A stretch of 48,201 bases of DNA. Source: Deltaproteobacteria bacterium (GTDB taxonomy: Bacteria > Myxococcota_A > UBA9160 > UBA4427). The translations under genes were made by a program, and so were the position numbers. Numbering within the stretch: the stretch's first letter is position 1; the number at the start of each line of letters is the position of its first letter. Below the pieces are notes generated by a model. That model saw only the letters and a list, made by a program, of their open reading frames with translations. It was not told the origin of the DNA and searched no databases. Positions 1 to 9,049 of the stretch are shown piece after piece. Location: contig NZHD01000069.1 of NCBI GenBank assembly GCA_002691205.1, positions 1 to 48,201 on the forward strand. Direction: 5' to 3'.

Positions 1-26
1 GTTTCCCCGCAGCGCTGGACCCAAAA

Positions 27-1304
27 TTAACGCAAACCCGTCTTTCGGTCGGTCCCCTTTCCAATCAAACGTGCGCTGGAGACATAAAGACTCTGTGAGA
101 CAAAGCTTCGCGATGACTTCGCCAGTTCTCGACACAGTATTGCTTTCAAGGCACGCGCCTCTTCGACAACGGGCAAATTACCCGGCGCGAGAGCGATCAC
201 ATCAATGACATGAAGAGCGAGCTGCGGTTCACCGGCGTCCGCCAATTCACGGGCTCGCACTAGCACCGCCTCCGGGTCAGCGATCGCCGAAAGAACCGCC
301 TCGCCGGCCGCATCCGGATGAGCCGGATGCAAGGATGTAGGGTTTCTGTCCCACCAGCCCGTCTCGGAACGAAAGATATCGCGCACGATATATTCAGCGT
401 CACCGTACAACGGCTTCATCCATGGCACGTCGAAAAGCTCAGGTGGCAACTCCAAATCATGAACAATTTCCACCGCGCCCATTCCAAGATTCATCCTCTC
501 AACAACCGCTTCTCTGAGCCAACGAAGTGCAGCCGCAGTAGAAACTAAAACCTTTTGAATATACTCCTCCCCCTCAAGCGGAGGGCCAAACTCCATCACG
601 ACAAGAACGGGCCGAAGAGCCGCCAGTTGCTCTAGGGTTGTGGCCCAGCGAATCGGGTCGCGAAGACTCCTCAGAGGCGTACCGACATTCGGAATACTGG
701 GAGTCACAGCAGCCCCACCGTAAAGAATGCGTTGATGAGGCATCCAGAGCACAATCGCGTCGTCTGTTTCCGAGGGCGCCCACAAAAGCTGAATGCTCCT
801 CTTGGGATCGTGCAATGTCAGCGCTCTACTAAAGGTCTGCATGGGCATATGCATCGAAAGAGGTTGGCTGTCCATGATTCCTCGCGGCAAGCGAAACTGG
901 AGTTCGATGAAATACTTCTGCACTCCTTGCGTCTCCGTGTAACGCCGCCACCTTCGAACCAAGTTCTCATGAGCGATCGTGGCCGGCACGGAATCTCCCC
1001 GACGCTCTGAATCCCTCAACCAGTCGACCACAGCATCGTTATAACCCAAGTGACCATGGCTATAAGCGATCGCTCTCACGGGAGCATCCGAAATCTCACG
1101 AAGACGACCAAGCATTTGCTCCGCTTTCGGGCCAGACGGTCCGGTATCCATCTGGACAATTCCGGACTGTGTCTCCACCGAAAGTGCGTTCCCCATCCCT
1201 CCGACGACATGCACCCCATCAGCGAGAGTGCCCATAAACGAAGGAACCGTCGCCGGGTTCGCACTGGCCGCCGCCGTTTTTGACAGTTCTACATCATCAT
1301 CCAT
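27..1304 (-). CDS. Alkyl-sulfatase-like MBL-fold protein with degenerate metal site
   Basis: The 425-residue product has the layout of the SdsA/alkyl sulfatase family: an N-terminal metallo-beta-lactamase fold (about residues 25-235) followed by the alkyl sulfatase dimerisation domain (about 240-345), recognisable by its GWWDRNPTSLHP segment. The family normally hydrolyses alkyl sulfate esters with two zinc ions bound by HxHxDH and later ligands. Here the first motif reads H83-G-H85-L-G-Y88, so the aspartate and third histidine are lost. The later GDxx segment reads GGAAV and the usual SHG before the dimerisation domain reads MEFGP. The fold is clear but sulfatase activity is doubtful. The ATG start is preceded by AAAGGAGA at good spacing. 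No signal peptide is seen. The SCP2-like C-terminal domain of full-length alkyl sulfatases is absent. It is transcribed alone and away from the next gene. Confidence 0.75.
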   Translation of the reverse strand: MDDDVELSKTAAASANPATVPSFMGTLADGVHVVGGMGNALSVETQSGIVQMDTGPSGPKAEQMLGRLREISDAPVRAIAYSHGHLGYNDAVVDWLRDSERRGDSVPATIAHENLVRRWRRYTETQGVQKYFIELQFRLPRGIMDSQPLSMHMPMQTFSRALTLHDPKRSIQLLWAPSETDDAIVLWMPHQRILYGGAAVTPSIPNVGTPLRSLRDPIRWATTLEQLAALRPVLVVMEFGPPLEGEEYIQKVLVSTAAALRWLREAVVERMNLGMGAVEIVHDLELPPELFDVPWMKPLYGDAEYIVRDIFRSETGWWDRNPTSLHPAHPDAAGEAVLSAIADPEAVLVRARELADAGEPQLALHVIDVIALAPGNLPVVEEARALKAILCRELAKSSRSFVSQSLYVSSARLIGKGTDRKTGLR

Positions 1305-1470
1305 GCGAGTCTCCTTTAACTCGGAAAGCCTAGCAGGCTACCTCTCGTGCAGGAGGGCCCCATTTCAAAGCACGAGTGGGAGTCCTCGCCAGATTACTCG
1401 CCGGAGTTAGACTATTCCCCTAGCATCCATCCGCCGTCTCAATTCAAACATGACTACAAGGAGATTCAAA

Positions 1471-2058
1471 ATGAATCAGCCAATCCAGCTCCCGAGTAAA
1501 GATGAACTGATAGAGACACTCAGGCCACACCGAACCGCACTGGTCATCGTGGGCCTTATTCAAGGAATTCTCGGGATAGCCGCGATCGGCGCTCCTCAAT
1601 TCGCCACCCAAGTCGGCACGGCATTATTTGGCTTTCTGCTATTGCTGGCAGGCGTGGTTCAAATCACGCAAAGCCTTAGGATTCAGGGTTGGAAAGGAGC
1701 AACTATCCTGCTCCTCAGTGGTGTCCTCGACCTGGCTATGGCCGGTGTCCTTTTGGTTTTCCCACATCGTGGCGCCGTTGCGCTCACGCTCCTGCTCGCC
1801 ATCATTCTCCTTTGCCAGGGAATTGTCAGAATGGGCTTCTCCTTCAGTCCACAATTGCCTCAAGGCAAGGGATGGTTCTTTATGGGCGGCCTCTCCAGTG
1901 CGGTTCTTGGAGGACTCCTATGGTGGGAATGGCCCGCCGACTCTGTCTGGGCCATTGGGCTGATCTTAGGCGTAAATCTACTCCTTGGAGGGCTGAGTGT
2001 CGTCGGCCTCGCCGGCTCACTGGGCGGCGGCGGCTCCGACCAAGCTGCCACCGGCTAA
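1471..2058 (+). CDS. HdeD/DUF308-family integral membrane protein
   Basis: This 195-residue protein is almost wholly hydrophobic. It has about six membrane segments arranged in three pairs, the first starting near residue 24, with short charged loops (for example RIQGWKG and PQGKGW). This pattern, the length and the repeated G-rich pairs match the HdeD/DUF308 family, whose Escherichia coli member is linked to acid resistance; the biochemical role is unknown. An earlier in-frame ATG lies at 1450, but AAGGAGA sits six bases before the ATG at 1471, so I chose the latter. The C-terminus is a glycine-rich tail (GSLGGGGSD). It lies between divergent and tandem unrelated genes and gives no operon context. 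Confidence 0.7.
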   Translation: MNQPIQLPSKDELIETLRPHRTALVIVGLIQGILGIAAIGAPQFATQVGTALFGFLLLLAGVVQITQSLRIQGWKGATILLLSGVLDLAMAGVLLVFPHRGAVALTLLLAIILLCQGIVRMGFSFSPQLPQGKGWFFMGGLSSAVLGGLLWWEWPADSVWAIGLILGVNLLLGGLSVVGLAGSLGGGGSDQAATG

Positions 2059-2170
2059 TTCTCTAGGGGGATGAGCCACTTCAAGGCGCTCCAACCATTT
2101 ATTTTCAGGCTGTATTCACCATCGGAATCACGAATGCATCTCTCTACCATGCGCTTTCGGGAGGAACTCA

Positions 2171-2938
2171 ATGCTGTTGTATAAGACCCTACGAAAAATC
2201 ATTCTAGGCATGCTCTTCGTCTCGCTGCTGGGCTTACTCGCTTGCACGGCCGTCAATCAGTCTGGCGTCTATTACGCCACAAGTAAAGATTCGGTCACCG
2301 CGGATGGGCTACACCGGGTTCTGTGGGAGCCGTTCGAAATCACTTTCGTCCGGCCAGGAGCCAAGCTCTCAGAGTACGATGCCGTGATCGTGGACCGAGT
2401 GAGAATAGGATACAAACGCACTCCCAAAGGAACGCTGTCCTCTGAAGCTGCCATTTCACCGAACTACAAGCTATCTCCCGAAGAGATCGCAGGCATGGCT
2501 GACCTATTCAAGAACACGCTCGTAAAAACTTTAACCACCCAAAATCACTTTAAGGTCGCCACGGAAGCCGGGCCAAAAGTGCTCCGCATTGGTGCCCATA
2601 TCCTCGACCTCACCATCACGGCTCCACCACAGAATCAACAAGCTGGGGACGAGACCACGTATGTTAGTTCTTCCGGCAACATGACACTCGTTCTCAATGT
2701 CGAGGATTCGGAAACAAACACGCCCCTCGTTCGCGTTGGAGATCGACGTGACATCGCTTTGTATTTTCAAAATTCTTTTTACGCTGCGGACAACACGACT
2801 AACTCAATTGCCCTGAAGAGTCTTTTTCAGGGTTGGGCTACACGCCTTAACGACGAACTTGACCAACTCTCGTCCATCCCTGAAATTCCCGTTCCACCCA
2901 GGAAAGAGCAAAGTACGAACACTGGATCTAAGGAGTAG
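2171..2938 (+). CDS. DUF3313-like outer-membrane lipoprotein
   Basis: The 255-residue precursor begins with a basic stretch and a hydrophobic core ending in the lipobox LLAC, so it should be lipidated on the cysteine at about residue 25 and anchored to a membrane from the periplasmic side. The mature part has features of the DUF3313 lipoprotein family: an early YDAVIVDRVRI strand, a central helix around ADLFKNTLVKTL and a late segment on pairwise beta structure. No enzymatic motif is seen and the function of the family is not known. The start has GGGAGGA seven bases upstream. Its 3' end overlaps the convergent secreted-protein gene by 11 bases. Confidence 0.65.
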   Translation: MLLYKTLRKIILGMLFVSLLGLLACTAVNQSGVYYATSKDSVTADGLHRVLWEPFEITFVRPGAKLSEYDAVIVDRVRIGYKRTPKGTLSSEAAISPNYKLSPEEIAGMADLFKNTLVKTLTTQNHFKVATEAGPKVLRIGAHILDLTITAPPQNQQAGDETTYVSSSGNMTLVLNVEDSETNTPLVRVGDRRDIALYFQNSFYAADNTTNSIALKSLFQGWATRLNDELDQLSSIPEIPVPPRKEQSTNTGSKE

Positions 2939-3980
2939 CCGACTCGGCGTCTTCCGTAAGGTCTTGGGCGATGGTTTGGTAGAGCTTCTTTAGCTGCCGA
3001 AGCATCAAACTATCGCCAATGCGACGGCGTGCCGAGCCTCCAAAGCCATCGACTTGATCGGTGGAGGTTCGATTTGTGTATATCACCACGGATCCCCCCT
3101 CCACTGGGATAACGCGCGCCAGCGCCTGCTCTACATTGTAGCCGTCACTCACGTAGAACTGCCGCTGGACGGTGGCATACCCGTCCCCATCTGGCATGGA
3201 GAACCGGTGTGTCAAACTGATGAGCGAGCTGTCTGAACCCTTCTCAATCGCCCAAAAGAAATTCTCTTCGAAGCCTGGGGGAGTCCTGTCCGGATACGCG
3301 AGGAGAACGTCGTAAACGTCGGAAGAGAACAAATTAAACTTGGCTGAGGCATGAGTCGCAATGCGTAATTCTTCGCCCCCTTTCCGTACATCATCGTCAC
3401 TGCGCTGATAGGGAGAGATTCCGTTTAGACCCGACTGCTGATACGACCGTATTCTAGACACGAGAATTTGGCGCACGACCTCCCCAACCTGGCTTGCGGA
3501 AGCCACCTCGGCCGAACCCTCAGCAAGCTGACTCCGTACCTGCTCAATTTCATCTTTGGACAAATTGATGCCTTCACCCGCCTTGGCACCACGCCAGCGC
3601 GCTAACTGACTCTTTCTTAAGACCAGCGAATTAAGTGCTTCAGTCGTCATGGGCTTTGGCAATTCGCCATAGCTAAAAACCCGTTTATCTTTTTCGATGA
3701 CGACGCCCGCCAACAATTTTTGCACAACCACGCGAGGAGGAAGTTCCACTTTAACGACCAAAGCCACCGCGAGCTCGCGATCCGAGGCCGATGTGAGCGA
3801 CGCGGTCATAAGCTTCCCGTCCAAAACCTGTTGCGCATCAGACTTCGAAAAAGAAATCTTAGCCATCAGCTCGTCGAGCTCGGCCGCCTTTCCTTCGGTC
3901 ACCCAAGGACATAAGAGCAAGAACCCAATCAAAAATCCAATTGTTTTCTTAAGCATGCATTCCATGGACCACCCGCTCAT
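2928..3980 (-). CDS. Secreted protein of unknown function, coupled to ATP-grasp gene
   Basis: I do not recognise this 350-residue protein. It carries a signal peptide: KK followed by a long hydrophobic stretch (IGFLIGFLLLCPWV) with probable cleavage after GKA, so it is exported. The mature part has a region rich in charged helices (about 35-190) and a C-terminal part with beta structure that may be a lipid- or ligand-binding sandwich. The annotated ATG overlaps the stop of the upstream ATP-grasp gene as ATGA, which implies translational coupling. An ATG at 3956 gives a more typical short signal peptide (MLKKTIGF) and is also possible. It is the last gene of a two-gene unit. Confidence 0.6.
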   Translation of the reverse strand: MSGWSMECMLKKTIGFLIGFLLLCPWVTEGKAAELDELMAKISFSKSDAQQVLDGKLMTASLTSASDRELAVALVVKVELPPRVVVQKLLAGVVIEKDKRVFSYGELPKPMTTEALNSLVLRKSQLARWRGAKAGEGINLSKDEIEQVRSQLAEGSAEVASASQVGEVVRQILVSRIRSYQQSGLNGISPYQRSDDDVRKGGEELRIATHASAKFNLFSSDVYDVLLAYPDRTPPGFEENFFWAIEKGSDSSLISLTHRFSMPDGDGYATVQRQFYVSDGYNVEQALARVIPVEGGSVVIYTNRTSTDQVDGFGGSARRRIGDSLMLRQLKKLYQTIAQDLTEDAESATP

Positions 3981-5149
3981 TTGATCTCTTCGCCATCCCA
4001 GGCAATATCAAAGAATTGCGCAGCCATTAGATCGGAGTGCTTGTGATGTCTCACATGCATACGATGACGAAACGCGAACACATGAGAGTAAGATAAAATT
4101 TGATAGAGACCTGGGAGTCGATCTCCTTTTTGCGAGTACACATCTTTAGTGCCCGAGAATAGGTAATGCAGATCCTCTGGGATCTCGCGCGGATCTCGAA
4201 ACATATTCCTCAGAATAGCGCTGTCGATCTGCGCACTTTCTCCCTCAGGAACGACATACGGATGCTCCGGATTCGGCGCCGTCACCGCTCCCGAAAACCC
4301 TTCCGAAGACATCAAGGTGACCCCCGCGCAAGGCCGCGGATTACATTCGACCATATACAAGTCATCCTCTGACTTGAGATAATCAAAACTCACACTCCCG
4401 TGGAACTGCGTCTCTCTGGCATACGTCTGCGCAATTTCAAGACTCCGAGGTTCGTCCACTGACTCAAAAACGATGCCTCCGGCATGCTCAATAGTCAGCG
4501 GGTGCCGATAGGTACTGTGCGCCACAATCTCACCCTCGTGGGCGAAGCTGAAACTACACAAGTCCTCGCCGTGAACAAACTCTTGCACCACCCAAGGTGA
4601 ATCTGGCGTAGGGTGCACTTCGTCTATGGATATCTTGCCGGCCAGAGGACCCGTATTCGTGAACAACTCCACGCCGCCCCGAGAGAAGGCGGCCCGACCA
4701 AAGTATTCAGGAAACACCTCGATCGCTTCTCGAAGCTGATCATCACTGGTCACCGTACGCGTCTCTGCAATTGGCAGTGACAGATCCCGGGTCAGGTCTG
4801 CGAAGCTTTCCTTATTGTGCAATTTGGCCAGAGACTCAAAAGAGGGACATCTGACGTCGGTCAACGCAGCGAGTTGGTCGCGATGCTTCGCAATGTAAAA
4901 GACCTCTTCGAAGCAGGGCAGAAGCATATCGATTTTGTGCTCTTTGATTATTTCTTCGAGCTGTTCGATGAAACGCAAAGTCTCAAACACTGGAGATTCA
5001 GTGATAAAAGCCTGCTTCACATACTTCGAATTCAATCCCGGCGAAGTCCGGAAAGTATCGGTTGCATACACTTCGTGACCGGCGCGACCAAGAGCACGAA
5101 TTACACCCAATGCATGCGGCAAACGAACACTGGTCAAAAGAATCTTCAT
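3977..5149 (-). CDS. ATP-grasp family enzyme
   Basis: The 390-residue cytoplasmic protein has an N-terminal Rossmann-like domain (MKILLTSVRLPHALGVIRAL) and an ATP-grasp fold similar to the carbamoyl-phosphate synthase large chain and D-Ala-D-Ala ligase superfamily. The acid cluster that binds magnesium is visible as YMVECNPRPCAGV at about residues 275-285, and the nucleotide-clamping WVVQEFVHGEDL segment lies near residue 190. Such enzymes join a carboxylate to an amine or thiol using ATP; the substrate cannot be read here. A TTG at 5167 is in frame, but the ATG at 5149 has AGGGAGA at six to seven bases and aligns with the start of the fold, so I chose it. The downstream secreted protein overlaps its stop codon, suggesting the two work on the same envelope or metabolite process. 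Confidence 0.75.
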   Translation of the reverse strand: MKILLTSVRLPHALGVIRALGRAGHEVYATDTFRTSPGLNSKYVKQAFITESPVFETLRFIEQLEEIIKEHKIDMLLPCFEEVFYIAKHRDQLAALTDVRCPSFESLAKLHNKESFADLTRDLSLPIAETRTVTSDDQLREAIEVFPEYFGRAAFSRGGVELFTNTGPLAGKISIDEVHPTPDSPWVVQEFVHGEDLCSFSFAHEGEIVAHSTYRHPLTIEHAGGIVFESVDEPRSLEIAQTYARETQFHGSVSFDYLKSEDDLYMVECNPRPCAGVTLMSSEGFSGAVTAPNPEHPYVVPEGESAQIDSAILRNMFRDPREIPEDLHYLFSGTKDVYSQKGDRLPGLYQILSYSHVFAFRHRMHVRHHKHSDLMAAQFFDIAWDGEEIK

Positions 5150-5302
5150 CTCTATCTCCCTACTCAAGAATAAAACGATCCTGTACAGTCTAAGCTCTCC
5201 TCCGCAACAGCGAAAGGTACCTTTTGATGGACCGCAGCTGCCATCTTGGGCTTGAAAGCGATTCAGGACATCCGAACCCCTTAGACGAATGAACCAACAC
5301 CT

Positions 5303-6250
5303 ATGATCGACGCCTCTTATCTAAAAAAGCTTGCCGCTCAGACCCCTTTTCGGGTCGCTGCCGGAATCGCCCTTGTCCTCGTTCTCGCTCTCCTGACCTC
5401 CGATCGCATCCTTCTGCACTACACCGAAGGGCTTCTTACCCGGGCGCTCGCCACAGAGGTCGAAATTGGCAACGTCTCAATTCACCCACTCTCTAGCCAG
5501 GTCGTGCTGACTGACTTCGAAGTTCGGAACCCCACGGGCTTCTCCGAACCCAATATCTTTATCTCCAAAAAAATGACTCTAAAAGGCTCAATCCTAAGGA
5601 TGCTACGTGGCGAACTTCACCTTCGCTTGCTTGATATCGGAAAGGTCCATGCATGGATTCTCAAAAATGACCAAGGCTATAACTACGAACTTCTGCTCAG
5701 CGGAATAGAATCAGACAATTCCAAAAAACCAGCTTCTCAGAACGAAGATCAAGCCCTCCAGCCCCCTCATACGAGGTCACCCCACTCCATGTCGGGCAAG
5801 GCGGCACCCACGCAATCTGAAGAACGCATTCGAATCAAAGAGGTCCGAATCCAAAACATTCAGGCCAAAGTGAATACAAACGCCGACCCACACAAAAAAA
5901 CCTCGGACCTCACACAGACCGACTCCATGGATATCTCTTTACATGAGATTATTCTTTATAACGTCGATCTACATGAAGGCGGCGAGGCGGCGCTTCAAAG
6001 GCTCTCACTTCTGATCACCGAAGCCCTCGTTACAGCGACTGCCCGCAAAGCCACCAAGCTGCCCCTCGCCTTTCTGAGAGCTGGACTTGAGTTAGGCGGC
6101 ACGACCGTGCGGATCGTCGATCACGAACCCTTGGTCAAGCAGATAGAAAATCCGGTTGAGGACATAGTCCATGGCGCGAAGCATTGGATTCATAAAACGA
6201 CCCAAGAAGTAGAATCGGCCAACAAAACAACAACCGGCCCCTCGCAATAA
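5303..6250 (+). CDS. Small AsmA/DUF748-like membrane-anchored periplasmic protein
   Basis: The 315-residue protein has one N-terminal membrane anchor (about residues 18-36, GIALVLVLALL) followed by a periplasmic part that starts with VEIGNVSIHPLSSQVVLTDFEVRNP. That is the pattern of AsmA-like and DUF748-like proteins, where a beta-strand groove handles lipids or outer-membrane assembly. It is much shorter than typical AsmA proteins. A low-complexity polar linker lies around residues 143-172, and a second short strand-rich region (DISLHEIILYNVDLHEGG) follows. No good ribosome binding site is seen before the ATG, so the start is less certain. It is transcribed divergently from the ATP-grasp gene with 135 bases between them. 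Confidence 0.55.
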   Translation: MIDASYLKKLAAQTPFRVAAGIALVLVLALLTSDRILLHYTEGLLTRALATEVEIGNVSIHPLSSQVVLTDFEVRNPTGFSEPNIFISKKMTLKGSILRMLRGELHLRLLDIGKVHAWILKNDQGYNYELLLSGIESDNSKKPASQNEDQALQPPHTRSPHSMSGKAAPTQSEERIRIKEVRIQNIQAKVNTNADPHKKTSDLTQTDSMDISLHEIILYNVDLHEGGEAALQRLSLLITEALVTATARKATKLPLAFLRAGLELGGTTVRIVDHEPLVKQIENPVEDIVHGAKHWIHKTTQEVESANKTTTGPSQ

Positions 6251-6305
6251 CATTCAGCCCCATCGAGATGGAACCTAAGCCCTGTCGAACGAAGAGACTC
6301 ACTCT

Positions 6306-8522
6306 TTAAGTATTTTCTGCCCCAGGCCCACCGGGCGACGACAGAAGACTTTGAACTGAGTGGCACAATTCCTCGAGACCAAAGGGCTTCTGCAAGAACA
6401 CGGTACCCGCCTCAGCCAAATCATCAATCCCGAGATCTTCTTCCGAGTAGCCGGAAACGTAAACCACCTTCAAGTTCGGCTGGGCCACTCTAAGTTGACG
6501 CACGGTCTCCGGGCCGCCTAGCCGAGGCATCACAACGTCCGTAACTACTAGATCAACGTCACCCTCGTGCTCGGCTACACGTTCAACCGCTTCTTCACCG
6601 TCGGAGGCAATAATCACGGTATATCCGATCTCCTCAAGAGTATTTTTGACCAAATCACGAACACCCACTTGGTCCTCTACAACCAGAAGTGTTTCTCCGT
6701 GAGTCGGCTCGAGGGACGTCGTACTCTCAACGGACACACTTGCACTCCCGTCGTGGCGAGGAAGGAATATCTTAAACGTGGTGCCGCCCCCAGGCTGCGT
6801 TTCTACTTTCATCGCTCCACCGCTCTGACGCACCGTCCCGTAGGCCGTCGCTAAACCAAGACCCGTTCCCTCGCCGATCGGTTTAGTGGTAAAAAATGGC
6901 TCAAAAATCTTTCCGGCCGTATACGAATCCATTCCAGTGCCTGTGTCCCGCACGGAGACACACACATAGTCGCCCCCACTGAGTTCATCAAAATGGGAGA
7001 GCTCACCTTCTTCGAGCTTTACATTAGAGGTCACAAGCGTAAGTTCACCTCCCTCGGGCATCGCATCTCCCGCGTTCAAAACCAGGTTCAGCAAGGCTTG
7101 CTCTAGCCGGGCCCCATCGGTCTTGACCAAACCAATATCGTCGGCAAGGCGAGTTTCTAGAATAATTGAATCGGACAAGACACGACTCATCATGGCCAAC
7201 AATCCCGAGATCATCTCATTCGGATCCACCAGCTCGGATTCAAGTCGATCACTCCGGCTGAAAGCGAGTAGCTGCTGCGTCAGCGTTCGAGCTTGATCAC
7301 CCGCATGAGCAACTTGCTCAAGCCCCATTCGCGCGCTCTCATCGAGATCTGTTCGATTCAGAAGTAATTCGGCGTATCCATTAATCGCGGTGAGTAGATT
7401 ATTAAAATCGTGAGCGACACCACCAGCAAGCCGTCCGATCGCTTCCAATCGGCGGGACTGCGCCAGTTGCTGATTGTTCACCCGAAGTTCCTCTTCCGCC
7501 GCGCGCTGCTCAGTCAGGTCACGAATATAGGCGGCAAACTGATCTTTCCCCGACAGCAACAGTGGCTGAATCGCCATCTCAATCGGGAATTCTTTTCCAT
7601 CGGCCCGAACCGCAATGGTCTCTACTTTTGATCCTATAATCCGCCTTTGCCCCGTTCTCTGAAACCGAGCGAAGCCTTCGACATGAGCCTCTCGAAACCT
7701 TTCAGGGATGAGCATCTCCGGCAGATACGTATTCTTTACATCGGCTTTAGAACGGGAGAAAATAGCTTCCGCCGCTGGATTAAAATCAAGGATTCGATTA
7801 TCTCCGTCGACCACGACAATTGCATCCAGCGCGGCGTCTAGACTGGCACGAAAACGGGAATTGCTCTCTTTAAGCGCAACCGCCTTAAGCTGATCAGCCT
7901 CCATAGCCTCATGTAACCGCTGCCCAGACGAAACCAGACTATGGGCACACACCATCCCGACAACTCCACTAAAGGAGATGCCTAAAACCAGGTTGAGATA
8001 GACCAGCAAGGCGCCCTGCTCTTCCGCACTCGGAGAGGGCAGCATCTTTTCGCTCTCAAGAATCGCCAGCACACTCATAGCTGCGACCCCAAGGAAGGCG
8101 GTCAAAAGAGCCATTCGTGGCCCCAAGAGCAAGCCACCCACCAATGGGATCACGAGAAACCAAATTGAGAAAGCAGCCGAGACGCCGCCTTGGAAGTAAG
8201 CCGGCACAACAGTCATCGCCACGCCCGTCAGGGTTAAGATCGAACCCGATCGCGCGATAGAACCCGTTTTTCGGGCCTCAAAAGCCGCCCACGTAAAACC
8301 GGCCATTCCAAAAAGAAAAGCTCCGTGCCGAACCCACTCAACCGGATGCAGTGTGACTGAATACAGGTACGCGAGAAGCAGAGAGGCTGCCGCGCCAAGA
8401 GCCACGATGTAGATAAAATTACGCTGTGCGGACTCATCGAAGAAGTAATTTAAAGGGAGGCTTCCGCTTGAACGTTGGCTGCCTTTAGACTTGATCTCCT
8501 CGAGAGACTGACCGTCGACCAT
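6306..8522 (-). CDS. Hybrid sensor histidine kinase (membrane, PAS, HisKA, HATPase, REC)
   Basis: The 738-residue protein has about six membrane segments (residues 35-200). Next comes a PAS domain (about 222-340), then the dimerisation helix with the phosphorylated H371 in GGVAHDFNN. The ATP-binding domain has N-box N479 and N483, DTGTGMD at 526-532 and GEGTGLGLA at 550-558. A receiver domain (about 611-728) has the acceptor D662 in TDVVMP and K712. The kinase should autophosphorylate on H371 and pass phosphate to its own D662. The membrane part is not a known sensor module that I can name, and the PAS domain may bind a small ligand. AGGAGG lies six bases before the ATG. No response regulator with an output domain is encoded nearby, so the final target is elsewhere. 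Confidence 0.9.
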   Translation of the reverse strand: MVDGQSLEEIKSKGSQRSSGSLPLNYFFDESAQRNFIYIVALGAAASLLLAYLYSVTLHPVEWVRHGAFLFGMAGFTWAAFEARKTGSIARSGSILTLTGVAMTVVPAYFQGGVSAAFSIWFLVIPLVGGLLLGPRMALLTAFLGVAAMSVLAILESEKMLPSPSAEEQGALLVYLNLVLGISFSGVVGMVCAHSLVSSGQRLHEAMEADQLKAVALKESNSRFRASLDAALDAIVVVDGDNRILDFNPAAEAIFSRSKADVKNTYLPEMLIPERFREAHVEGFARFQRTGQRRIIGSKVETIAVRADGKEFPIEMAIQPLLLSGKDQFAAYIRDLTEQRAAEEELRVNNQQLAQSRRLEAIGRLAGGVAHDFNNLLTAINGYAELLLNRTDLDESARMGLEQVAHAGDQARTLTQQLLAFSRSDRLESELVDPNEMISGLLAMMSRVLSDSIILETRLADDIGLVKTDGARLEQALLNLVLNAGDAMPEGGELTLVTSNVKLEEGELSHFDELSGGDYVCVSVRDTGTGMDSYTAGKIFEPFFTTKPIGEGTGLGLATAYGTVRQSGGAMKVETQPGGGTTFKIFLPRHDGSASVSVESTTSLEPTHGETLLVVEDQVGVRDLVKNTLEEIGYTVIIASDGEEAVERVAEHEGDVDLVVTDVVMPRLGGPETVRQLRVAQPNLKVVYVSGYSEEDLGIDDLAEAGTVFLQKPFGLEELCHSVQSLLSSPGGPGAENT

Positions 8523-8639
8523 CTAGACCTCCTGGCCAGCCTCACTGAGCCCATCTCAACAACAGCTACAAAGAGATCGTCGTGAGCATTCGAATGGAGG
8601 TCATTTCCCCCTCAAAGCGCACACCCAATCGACTCAAAA

Positions 8640-8903
8640 CTAATCGTCTGATTTCTCTCGACCGGCTTCTAACACCGCCTGATACGCATTGCCGGCAGCT
8701 TCAACGACACCCTCTCCCTCGGCACGGTCTTCGCGATACGTCTTATCCATAATCTCTTGAGATTTTTCCACATTTTCTCCGATCACATCAGCAGGCGTCT
8801 TGTCCTCCTCGTGGTGGCCCGCCAAGGCCGGGAGAGACAAAATGAGAATGGAGGCGAGAGCCCCTAGAAGCAGAATCGGTCGAGAGCAAAGCTGGATGCG
8901 CAT
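8640..8903 (-). CDS. Small secreted protein of unknown function
   Basis: This 87-residue protein has a clear signal peptide: basic start, hydrophobic core ILLLGALASILIL and cleavage likely after PALA. The mature peptide is about 58 residues, highly charged and predicted helical (ENVEKSQEIMDKTYREDR). A His-His pair (GHHEEDK) lies right at the mature N-terminus and could bind metal, but that is only a guess. GAGGAA at about seven bases before the ATG supports real translation. It lies between the histidine kinase and MBL genes, with about 115 to 145 bases of non-coding sequence on each side. Confidence 0.55.
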   Translation of the reverse strand: MRIQLCSRPILLLGALASILILSLPALAGHHEEDKTPADVIGENVEKSQEIMDKTYREDRAEGEGVVEAAGNAYQAVLEAGREKSDD

Positions 8904-9049
8904 AATTCGTTCCTCGTTCGGGCAAGAATCTCTTTAGCTGTGTTGATCGAGCCAAGAACTTACGTCCACCTCAAGAGATGTACGCGCGCTCCGCCTCGAC
9001 CGCTGAGTCCGGATTCTACACGATCAATCGTTTCCAAGCGAGCGTACCT

